Of a stretch of 20,577 nucleotides of DNA, positions 14,310-20,577 are shown one piece after another. The stretch's first letter is position 1. Each line of letters begins with the position of its first letter. Position numbers and translations under genes: made by a program. The notes under the pieces are model-generated. The model saw nothing but the letters and a program-made list of their open reading frames with translations. It was not told where the DNA came from and made no database searches. Source of the stretch: Bacteroidota bacterium (GTDB lineage Bacteria; Bacteroidota; Ignavibacteria; Ignavibacteriales; Ignavibacteriaceae); the NCBI GenBank assembly GCA_030706105.1, contig JAUZPC010000011.1, positions 1 to 20,577 on the forward strand, written 5' to 3'.

Positions 14310-15667
14310 TGAGTATCGGAAGAATTTTTGATATATCGAGGAGAAGTCTTGCAACTTATCAGAGGGCATTGGATGTTACTTCGCATAACATTGCAAATGC
14401 AGATAATACTAACTATTCAAGACAAATAGTAAGCTTTTCAGCCGAAAAACCAAATGCGTCTAATGGTACACTTTTAGGCTTTGGCGTTACTATGGACGAC
14501 GTTCAGCGTGCAAAAAATAATTTGGTCGAAAACCAAATTAGGGCTAATAATACTTATTATTCTACTAATGATGAAAAATCCCAGCTTTTAACTCAGATTG
14601 AAGGCCTTTTTGGTGAACCGTCGGATACCGGAGTTTCAAATTTAACTACATCATTTTTAAATTCTTGGCAGGAGCTTGCCGTTACTCCAAACTCTATGTC
14701 TCTAAGATACAATGTTATCAGATCAGCAAATCAGCTTTCTTCAAAAATTCAATCAATATCTCAGGGCCTTGATACTTTAAAAACTGATATCCTGGATGAA
14801 ACAAAAGCGAAAGTCGATTTACTTAATACTACGCTTACAAACATTCAGTCATTAAATGCACAAATTTTTGAACAGAAAAATCTGGGTTATACACCGAACG
14901 ATTTGATGGATAAAAGAGATGCAGCAATAAATGATCTAAGTAAGATGGCTAATATAAGTGTATCTTACGACGCATCAAATACTGCAAATATTTCAGTCGG
15001 CGGTGTCTTTGCTGTTGATAAAAGTAACGTTAATACTTTTAGTATGAAAGTTATTGATGGCGAAATGACTCTTGTTTCAGGCAGTCAGGAATTAAAAGCT
15101 CAGCTTAATGGCGGTACTTTAAGTTCTATGATGGATGTTTATTCCAATTCAATTCCTGAGTACCAGACCAAATTGGATGATTATGTAAATGCGCTTGTAA
15201 CCAGCGTTAATAACCTGCATACAAAGGGCTCAACGCTTGATACTCCACCACAAACAGGTATTAAGTTTTTTGATGATTATAAATCCGGTAAACTTCAGGT
15301 AAATTCACAAATTATCAATAATCCCAATAAAATTGCGATTTCGGCTGACGGTACTTCAGGTAATGGTACAATTGCTCAGTCTATAGCGGATCTATCATCG
15401 GCTAATATATTGAATGGAACAACCTTATCAAATAATTATTCTAATATGATAAGCCAGCTTGGTACAGAAACTCTGACTGCTCAGCAAAATGCAGATTCGG
15501 GTAATTTAATTCTCCAACAGTTAGATCAGCAAAAAGCTTCATATTCAGGTGTTTCTGTCGATGAAGAAATGACAAACGTTATTAAATTTCAGCGTTCATA
15601 TGACGCTTCAGCAAAATTGATTAAGGTTGCTGATGATATGCTGCAAACATTATTAAATATGGTATAA
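14309..15667 (+). CDS. flgK: Hook-associated protein 1 FlgK
   Basis: FlgK forms the first junction layer between hook and filament. The 452-residue protein has the flagellar axial N-terminal motif (SRRSLATYQRALDVTSHNIA, about 10-29, then NADNTNYSRQ). A central segment contains NDLMDKRDAAINDLSKMANI, which is typical of FlgK, and the C-terminal motif is VDEEMTNVIKFQRSYDASAK followed by the helix ending LLNMV. It is shorter than the E. coli protein (547) because the surface-exposed middle is small. No signal peptide is expected. The ATG overlaps the flgN stop by one base (TAATG). Function and placement before flgL are as in most flagellated bacteria. Confidence 0.96.
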   Translation: MSIGRIFDISRRSLATYQRALDVTSHNIANADNTNYSRQIVSFSAEKPNASNGTLLGFGVTMDDVQRAKNNLVENQIRANNTYYSTNDEKSQLLTQIEGLFGEPSDTGVSNLTTSFLNSWQELAVTPNSMSLRYNVIRSANQLSSKIQSISQGLDTLKTDILDETKAKVDLLNTTLTNIQSLNAQIFEQKNLGYTPNDLMDKRDAAINDLSKMANISVSYDASNTANISVGGVFAVDKSNVNTFSMKVIDGEMTLVSGSQELKAQLNGGTLSSMMDVYSNSIPEYQTKLDDYVNALVTSVNNLHTKGSTLDTPPQTGIKFFDDYKSGKLQVNSQIINNPNKIAISADGTSGNGTIAQSIADLSSANILNGTTLSNNYSNMISQLGTETLTAQQNADSGNLILQQLDQQKASYSGVSVDEEMTNVIKFQRSYDASAKLIKVADDMLQTLLNMV

Positions 15668-15671
15668 AATT

Positions 15672-16928
15672 ATGAGAATATCTGATTCACTAATAAGTTC
15701 AAATTTTGTAAATTCTTACAATTCTTTGAAAAGCAGAATGGAATCCCTAAGATCTGAGATTGCCAGTGGTGTAAAAGTTACCAAACCTTCTGATTCTCCT
15801 GATGGAGCGGCTAAAATCTTAAGAATGAATTCTAACCTTAGTCAGTCTGATTCCTATAAGAATAATATTCAAAATAGCTTATCCTTTATTAAGGAAACAG
15901 ATTCTTCTATGGAATCAATGCAAAGCGAAACTGTAGGACTGATGGAGCAGCTTGCTAATTTACAAAATACTACAGAAGACCAAAACCTGGGCAGTTATGC
16001 CGATAAAATTGATTTGGCTCTTAAATCTATGATGGATTCTGCAAATGCCGACTATGATGGGAAATATTTGTTCGGCGGCACTGATTACTCTTCAGCGCCG
16101 GTTGGATGGTCCGCAGATGGTAAATCGGTAGAAATTAAACCAAATGATGTCTCCGGAAGTAATATAGTAAAAGTTTCATCAAATATTTATCAGAAAATAA
16201 ATATTTCAGGATCCGAACTGTTTGCTACTACTTTAACAAATAATGGTAATTTGGATTCATCTTCAGCAGTAGGAAGCGTTGTAAACAACTCGTCAACTAT
16301 ATATGATGCAAAAGGAAATGCTTATACTTTAAACCAAACATATACAAAAACGGCTGCAAATACTTATAGCTTGAATTATGATATCCTGGACGCTTCTTCA
16401 GTTTCCGTTTTCAGTTCAGCTCCGGCAGCTAAAACAGTTGTTTTTGACCCATCATCAAATGTGATATCTACCATTGATGGAAAAACCCCTTCAGCTTTCA
16501 GAGTACAGGTTCCGGGCAATAAAATTGATTTTCAAATAAACATAAATTCACTGTCTGAGAAGAATCAAGCATCTTCTGTTACATCAAGTCTAAATCAGAA
16601 AAATGATATTTTTAATACATTGGTAAATATAAGAGACAATTTGCGGGCAGGTATCAGGCCTACTACAGGGCAAGAACAAATTGTATCGGATTTTAATAAA
16701 CATGTTCTGGATAAATTGGCGGTCTCCGGTGATACTTATAACCAATTAACAAATACTGATGACCTGCTGACAAGTCAGCAGCTTGTAACTAAAACTTTAC
16801 TCTCAAATGTGCAAGATGTTGATACTGTACAGGCTATGATGGATTTGCAGAATCAGGATAATTCATTACAGATGTCTTATAAGGTATCATCTATGATATT
16901 GCCTAAATCTCTGTTAGATTATCTATGA
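15672..16928 (+). CDS. flgL: Hook-associated protein 3 FlgL
   Basis: FlgL is the second junction protein and carries the first filament subunit. The 418-residue protein starts with a flagellin-like N-terminal helical region (MRISDSLISSNFVNSYNSLK; then RSEIASGVKVTKPSDSPDGA, about 27-47), followed by DGKYLFGGTDY at about 129-139, a strong FlgL marker. The variable middle (about 140-300) is Ser/Asn/Thr-rich. The C-terminal helices (LSNVQDVDTVQAMMDLQNQD, then SYKVSSMI) match the flagellin_C pattern. It is longer than the enteric protein (about 317) because of the expanded middle. It lies 4 bases after flgK and its stop overlaps motA by 4 bases (ATGA). Confidence 0.95.
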   Translation: MRISDSLISSNFVNSYNSLKSRMESLRSEIASGVKVTKPSDSPDGAAKILRMNSNLSQSDSYKNNIQNSLSFIKETDSSMESMQSETVGLMEQLANLQNTTEDQNLGSYADKIDLALKSMMDSANADYDGKYLFGGTDYSSAPVGWSADGKSVEIKPNDVSGSNIVKVSSNIYQKINISGSELFATTLTNNGNLDSSSAVGSVVNNSSTIYDAKGNAYTLNQTYTKTAANTYSLNYDILDASSVSVFSSAPAAKTVVFDPSSNVISTIDGKTPSAFRVQVPGNKIDFQININSLSEKNQASSVTSSLNQKNDIFNTLVNIRDNLRAGIRPTTGQEQIVSDFNKHVLDKLAVSGDTYNQLTNTDDLLTSQQLVTKTLLSNVQDVDTVQAMMDLQNQDNSLQMSYKVSSMILPKSLLDYL

Positions 16929-17704
16929 AAAAGAATAATGGGTCGGTTTTAGGTCTGATAATAGGAATTGGAGCAATTTTCGGTTCCTTTATCTTTGAAG
17001 GAGGATCCTTAAAGGCTTTATTTAATCTGCCTCCATTAGTAATTGTTTTTGGAGGAACTTTTGCTGCTGTTATTATTGGCTTCGGCTTTGATAGATTTGT
17101 TAATATTCCAACTTTAATAAAAATGGCTTATACCCCTAAAGAGTATAATCTAATAGACCTTATTAACAGTATGGTAGATTTTTCAATTATCAGCAGAAAA
17201 GAAGGATTACTTGCAATTGAAAAAAGAATTGATGATCTTGAGTATGTATTTTCCAGGAAATTATTGCGATATATAATTGATGGTACAGATGCAGATTCTT
17301 TACAGAATTTAGCCTATCTGGAGATTAAGTCCATGCAAGAAAGACATCAATCTAATGCTTTTATTTTTACTAAAATGGGAGGTTATGCTCCAACAATGGG
17401 AATTATTGGTACTGTAATGGGACTAATAATGACACTGGCAAATGCAAGCGGCAATTCTGATTTATTGGTTAAGAACATTGCTTCTGCATTTATTGCTACA
17501 TTGTGGGGTGTTGTCTCTGCAAATATTGTATGGTTACCAATAGGCGATAAATTAAAACAATGTCATTTACAAGAAAAACAAATGATGGAGATCTCTTTGG
17601 AAGGGGCACTGTCACTCCAGAGTGGCGAAATTCCTTCGGTAATAAAAGCCAAATTACTAGGGCTGCTACCCCAAAAAGATCAACTAAAAGCCTTAAGTCT
17701 TTAG
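16925..17704 (+). CDS. motA: Flagellar stator protein MotA, MotP/PomA type
   Basis: This is the stator A subunit, which with MotB forms the ion-driven torque unit of the motor. The 259-residue protein is the short MotP/PomA-like form with four hydrophobic segments (about 7-25, 36-53, 150-172, 183-205). The cytoplasmic loop has the conserved Arg/Glu pair (R91 in SRKEGLLAIEKR and E99). The TM3 stretch GGYAPTMGIIGTVMGLI contains the conserved P156 and a Thr (T163) at the site where PomA has its Na+-site Thr (T158). TM4 has T192 in FIATLWGV. A Na+-coupled motor is possible but inferred. It starts in an ATGA overlap with flgL, and its 3' end overlaps motB by 145 bases if motB starts at its ATG. 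The C-terminal LGLLPQKDQLK is normal, so it does not look frameshifted. Confidence 0.92.
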   Translation: MKKNNGSVLGLIIGIGAIFGSFIFEGGSLKALFNLPPLVIVFGGTFAAVIIGFGFDRFVNIPTLIKMAYTPKEYNLIDLINSMVDFSIISRKEGLLAIEKRIDDLEYVFSRKLLRYIIDGTDADSLQNLAYLEIKSMQERHQSNAFIFTKMGGYAPTMGIIGTVMGLIMTLANASGNSDLLVKNIASAFIATLWGVVSANIVWLPIGDKLKQCHLQEKQMMEISLEGALSLQSGEIPSVIKAKLLGLLPQKDQLKALSL

Positions 17705-18366
17705 ACAATAATGAGGGCTTTACTGAAGAATCTGATAAAGATAGGTATTTAATTACATATTCAGATTTAATAACTTTGTTATTAGGTCTGTTTATTATTT
17801 TGTACTCAATCTCAAATGTAGATGCCGGTAAATACAATAATGTTGTAAAAGCTATTGGTTCAGCTTTTGGCAGTTCAAAATCTCTTATTAAGCCGATTAT
17901 TAATAACAGTAATGTTAGTGCGCAAAGTTCATTAAAAGATGATCTCTCTAAGGTAATTAAAGATAATAATTTTGAAAATTCAGTTAGACTTGAGGAAAAT
18001 GAAAGAGGTATAATAATCCATATTTTGGGTGATATCCTTTTTACTTCCGGTAATGCTAATCTGAATAATAATTCTCTGGTTATGCTTAACAAGCTTGCGG
18101 CAATTATTAAGAATCTTCCTAATGATATACGCATAGAAGGGCATACTGATAACGTTCCAATTAGTAATGGAAATTTTGCCTCAAATTGGCATCTTTCAGT
18201 TAACAGAGCTTTAAATACAGCTTATTATTTGATAAACCAGCAGAATTTACCGGCTGGCAGAGTCTCAATTGTTGGCTATTCGGAATATAAACCGATTGCT
18301 GATAATAATACGCTTGAAGGAAGAAATTTAAATAGACGTGTTGATATTGTAATTATTAAAAAGTAG
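17560..18366 (+). CDS. motB: Flagellar stator protein MotB (OmpA-like peptidoglycan-binding domain)
   Basis: MotB anchors the stator to peptidoglycan and carries the ion-binding Asp. In the 268-residue reading, the single transmembrane helix is at about 63-86 (YLITYSDLITLLLGLFIILY), and D69 matches the essential channel Asp of MotB/PomB. After a plug/linker region, the OmpA-like domain (about 155-268) contains GDILFTSGNANL, RIEGHTDNVPI and GYSEYKPIADN, closing with NRRVDIVIIKK. The only in-frame ATG before the helix is at 17560, inside motA, giving a 145-base overlap and an unusually long N-terminus. No ATG, GTG or TTG lies between it and the helix; a rare ATT at 17653 is the closest alternative. 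Function is firm; the start is uncertain. Confidence 0.93.
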   Translation: MSFTRKTNDGDLFGRGTVTPEWRNSFGNKSQITRAATPKRSTKSLKSLDNNEGFTEESDKDRYLITYSDLITLLLGLFIILYSISNVDAGKYNNVVKAIGSAFGSSKSLIKPIINNSNVSAQSSLKDDLSKVIKDNNFENSVRLEENERGIIIHILGDILFTSGNANLNNNSLVMLNKLAAIIKNLPNDIRIEGHTDNVPISNGNFASNWHLSVNRALNTAYYLINQQNLPAGRVSIVGYSEYKPIADNNTLEGRNLNRRVDIVIIKK

Positions 18367-18372
18367 ACTGAT

Positions 18373-18753
18373 ATGAAAATAAATACTTTCCAATTTGGCG
18401 AAATCGAATTCGACGATGAAATAATAATAACTTTTTCTGAAGGAATTTTTGGATTTGAACATTTAAAGAAATATCTTTTGGTATATCCTAAAGATGATCT
18501 TTTTCATTGGCTGAATTCTGTTGAAGAACCTGATATTGCTTTCCCATTAATGGGTGTAAGGCTTGTTGACGAAACTTTTCCGCAAGATAAAAACCATGAA
18601 GCTTTTGGGATAGTTACTTTGAATAAGGATCCTTTAAAGGTTACCGTTAACCTGAAGGCACCTATTTTTATAGATCAAAATGCAAAAACAGGTTATCAAA
18701 AAATAATTGATATTGATAAATATCCTGTAAATTACAACCTCTTTGTAGAATAG
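18373..18753 (+). CDS. fliW: Flagellar assembly factor FliW (CsrA antagonist)
   Basis: FliW binds flagellin and, when free, binds and inhibits CsrA, linking flagellin mRNA translation to export. The 126-residue protein shows the family pattern: FGEIEFDDEIIITFSEGIFG (about 8-27), FEHLKKYLLVYP, WLNSVEEPDIAFPLM (about 46-60), FGIVTLNKDPLKVTVNLKAP (about 78-97) and the end DKYPVNYNLF. It is at the short end of the usual 130-150 residues, but nothing central is missing. Its neighbour 12 bases downstream is csrA, the standard fliW-csrA pairing. The ATG lies 6 bases after the motB stop with no clear ribosome-binding site. Confidence 0.95.
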   Translation: MKINTFQFGEIEFDDEIIITFSEGIFGFEHLKKYLLVYPKDDLFHWLNSVEEPDIAFPLMGVRLVDETFPQDKNHEAFGIVTLNKDPLKVTVNLKAPIFIDQNAKTGYQKIIDIDKYPVNYNLFVE

Positions 18754-18765
18754 CAGAGGCTAATA

Positions 18766-19017
18766 ATGCTTATATTAACTAGGAAACAGAACGAAGAAAT
18801 TAGAATAAATAAAGATATTGTAATTAAAGTTCTGGCAATAAATGACAATCAAATTAAAATTGGTATTGAAGCTCCGGCAAATATTGAAATTTTAAGGGGC
18901 GAGCTCTATGAAAAGATTAAACAGACTACTATTGAAGCCTCTGTTAAAAGTAAAGAGATACCAAAAATAGTGAACTTGTCGGTAAATAAAATTAGGAAAA
19001 TTTCAGATGGCCAATGA
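18766..19017 (+). CDS. csrA: Carbon storage regulator CsrA
   Basis: CsrA is a small RNA-binding dimer that covers GGA motifs in leaders and blocks translation, in this context most likely of flagellin mRNA. The 83-residue protein has the canonical MLILTRKQNEEI start (L4 and R6 of the first strand) and the second RNA-contact strand ILRGELYEKI with R44 intact. The residue after R44 is Gly where the common form has Glu. The C-terminus extends about 20 residues beyond most CsrA proteins (61-75) and is Lys/Val-rich. CAGAGG at 18754-18759 is the ribosome-binding site, 6 bases from the ATG. The end overlaps the next gene by 11 bases. No CsrA target leader for flagellin lies in the window. Confidence 0.96.
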   Translation: MLILTRKQNEEIRINKDIVIKVLAINDNQIKIGIEAPANIEILRGELYEKIKQTTIEASVKSKEIPKIVNLSVNKIRKISDGQ

Positions 19018-19732
19018 AGAACATAAACTTAAAATATTAGTAGTCGATGACTCGGATATTATAAGGCATTCTTTAAAAAACTTTTTTCAAGATTATAATT
19101 TTGAAGTAATTACCTGCTTGAATGGCTTAGAGGGTATTCAAATGGCAATTGCTCACAGACCAAGTTTAATTTTCTTAGATTTAATGATGCCCAACTTTGA
19201 CGGCGTAAAAATGCTTCAGGTTATCAAAGTTTTAGATAATATTAAGCAAATACCCGTTATTGTTATAAGCGGTAACACTGATAAAAGAAATGTTTTGGCA
19301 GCTCTTGAAGCAGGTGCCGAAAAAGTTGTTTCAAAACCCCTGCAAAAAGAAATCCTGATAAAAAATATAAATGAAGTGTTGGGCTCTGATTTTCTTAAAA
19401 AATCAAAAAGAGGCCAAACATTTAACGAAGGTGATAATAAAGAAATTAAAAAGCAGCTTGTCTCATTTTTTCTTCAGGGCTTTCCATACAAGCGTTCTGC
19501 CATGATGGATTCCATTAATAATAAGAATATTGATCTAATGAAGACTGTTATTCATGAAATTAAAGGGACGGGTGGTACAATCGGATATCCTCAGCTAACG
19601 GCTATTAGCGAAGATATTGAAAAGAAACTTGCTTTTTCTAATATTGACTGGCAGTTTATTAAAATTAAGTGTGATCAAATATTTTCTGTAGTTAACGAAA
19701 TTCAGTCTCATAATACATTAGTGGAAAACTAG
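19007..19732 (+). CDS. Response regulator with receiver domain and C-terminal HPt domain
   Basis: A 241-residue REC-HPt protein. The receiver (about 8-125) has the acid pocket D14-D15, phospho-acceptor D58 in LIFLDLMMP, S88 in VIVISGN and K110 in SKPLQ, so it looks phosphorylatable. After a linker (about 128-148), a helical HPt domain (about 150-235) carries the expected phosphotransfer His H183 in VIHEIKGTGGTIG. REC plus HPt without an output domain suggests a phosphorelay intermediate or a sink that passes phosphate to another receiver. No catalytic kinase lies in the window. It overlaps csrA by 11 bases and ends 1 base before the second motA, tying it to motor expression. A CheY-like effect on the motor is possible but unproven. 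Confidence 0.92.
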   Translation: MANEEHKLKILVVDDSDIIRHSLKNFFQDYNFEVITCLNGLEGIQMAIAHRPSLIFLDLMMPNFDGVKMLQVIKVLDNIKQIPVIVISGNTDKRNVLAALEAGAEKVVSKPLQKEILIKNINEVLGSDFLKKSKRGQTFNEGDNKEIKKQLVSFFLQGFPYKRSAMMDSINNKNIDLMKTVIHEIKGTGGTIGYPQLTAISEDIEKKLAFSNIDWQFIKIKCDQIFSVVNEIQSHNTLVEN

Positions 19733-19733
19733 A

Positions 19734-20577
19734 ATGTTTGTAATCATAGGCGCGGTTATTGTATTTGTTGGAGTTTTAGCCGGATTTACACTTGCCGGGG
19801 GCAATCCGTTGTCTCTTTTGCAATATTCGGAGTTTGTTACAATCGGGAGTGCCGCAATTGGCAGTTTACTCATTTCTGCCCCATTGCCTTTAATTAAAAA
19901 AATTATTAAATCAGTAACAGGCGTCTTCAAACCCCATGACTTTGCGAAACAAGATTATCTGGAAATTTTAAAATCTTTAAATGATCTGTTCTTGGTTGCT
20001 CAAAGAGATGGACTTTTAGCCATTGAAAAACATATCGAAACCCCTGAACAGAGTGATATTTTGGGCAGAAATAAAAAGTTTATCAGTAATGAATTCTATA
20101 GAAGTTTTTTTGCTGATACTATGAAAGTCATGCTTTCCGGTGGTGTACCGCCACATGAGTTGGAAGGTTTAATTGAAGCCGAAATTGAGACTTATGAAGA
20201 TGAAAATAAGCCGGTTACTGCTTCAATAAGCAGGATGGGCGATTCTTTACCTGGCTTAGGAATTGTTGCCGCTGTATTGGGTATAATTGTAACAATGGGA
20301 TCTATTAGTGCGGGTGCTGAAAAGGTCGGTGAACACGTGGCTTCTGCTCTTGTGGGTACTTTCCTTGGTATCTTGCTCGCCTATGGTTTTATAAACCCGC
20401 TGGCCGCAATTGTTGAGCACGGCATTGAAACCCAGGCAAGATTTTTAGGGACGTTAAAAGCTTGTATAATCGCTTATGCTAAGGGGAATCCGCCAATTAT
20501 TGCTGTTGAGATTGCCCGCAGAACTATTTACTCTGACAGTCGTCCAAGTTTTTCTGAATTGGAGAGCTATATTAGGG
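19734..20577 (+). CDS. motA: Second stator protein MotA, E. coli type (3' end outside window)
   Basis: The reading frame is open from ATG 19734 to the window end, giving 281 residues; the stop is not reached. The sequence follows E. coli-type MotA closely: long cytoplasmic loop with R91 (VAQRDGLLAIEKHIE), the TM3 segment GDSLPGLGIVAAVLGIIVTM with P173, the TM4 segment ALVGTFLGILLAYGFINPLA and the C-terminal PPIIAVEIARRTIYSDSRPS. At the position where the first MotA has T163, this copy has A180, as in H+-driven MotA. It is clearly not a recent duplicate of the gene at 16925. It starts 1 base after the REC-HPt gene. A matching motB is expected just beyond the window. Confidence 0.93.
   Translation, partial: MFVIIGAVIVFVGVLAGFTLAGGNPLSLLQYSEFVTIGSAAIGSLLISAPLPLIKKIIKSVTGVFKPHDFAKQDYLEILKSLNDLFLVAQRDGLLAIEKHIETPEQSDILGRNKKFISNEFYRSFFADTMKVMLSGGVPPHELEGLIEAEIETYEDENKPVTASISRMGDSLPGLGIVAAVLGIIVTMGSISAGAEKVGEHVASALVGTFLGILLAYGFINPLAAIVEHGIETQARFLGTLKACIIAYAKGNPPIIAVEIARRTIYSDSRPSFSELESYIR

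Noticed and set aside
14518..14540. Perfect 9-bp inverted repeat with a 5-base loop inside flgK
   Set aside because: It encodes conserved FlgK residues near the start of the gene, has no T-run after it and no gene boundary nearby, so it is probably chance.
17496..18134. Long open frame on the minus strand across motA/motB (212 codons)
   Set aside because: Both real stator genes are on the + strand with clear motifs; the minus frame shows no family features.
18631..18652. Short inverted repeat AGGTTA-CCGT-TAACCT in fliW
   Set aside because: Only 6 bp, within conserved coding sequence, with no link to a gene boundary.

Overview
The window is a 20.6 kb stretch of an AT-rich bacterial chromosome in which every supported gene lies on the + strand. 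It is a flagellar and motility cluster of about 25 genes with almost no non-coding DNA. Most neighbours overlap by 1-23 bases or are separated by fewer than 20. L-ring (flgH), P-ring (flgI) and flgA genes show a Gram-negative envelope. Several exported proteins have signal peptides ending in Ala-Gln or Pro-Gln (LFAQ, IYPQ), a style common in Bacteroidota/Ignavibacteriota-like bacteria. An Ignavibacteriota-type host fits these signs, but that is an inference from style and gene content, not a proven placement.

Layout. (1) Positions 1-4490: end of flhB, then flhA, flhF and flhG, covering the export gate and the FlhF/FlhG pair that sets flagellar position and number. (2) Positions 4491-4593: the only sizeable gap, with a possible extended -10 promoter. 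(3) Positions 4594-9087: a small membrane protein, a sigma-28 (FliA) that appears to lack domain 3, two tandem HDOD-domain proteins, a GAF-containing histidine-kinase-like protein without its phospho-acceptor His, and an unrecognised single-pass membrane protein. (4) Positions 9104-16928: a rod, ring and hook-junction block (flgF, flgG, flgA, flgH, flgI, flgJ fused to a lytic transglycosylase, flgN, flgK, flgL). (5) Positions 16925-20577: a MotP/PomA-like motA, motB, fliW, csrA, a REC-HPt response regulator, and a second, E. coli-type motA cut by the window end.

The genes cover late flagellar assembly (export gate, distal rod, rings, hook-filament junction and its chaperone), the motor (two dissimilar stator A subunits), late transcription (FliA) and post-transcriptional control (FliW-CsrA). 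The least ordinary part is the coupled block fliA - HDOD - HDOD - pseudo-kinase - membrane protein, together with the REC-HPt protein coupled to csrA. These look like a signalling layer built into the flagellar operon. The host of this layer, its inputs and its targets cannot be read from the sequence alone.
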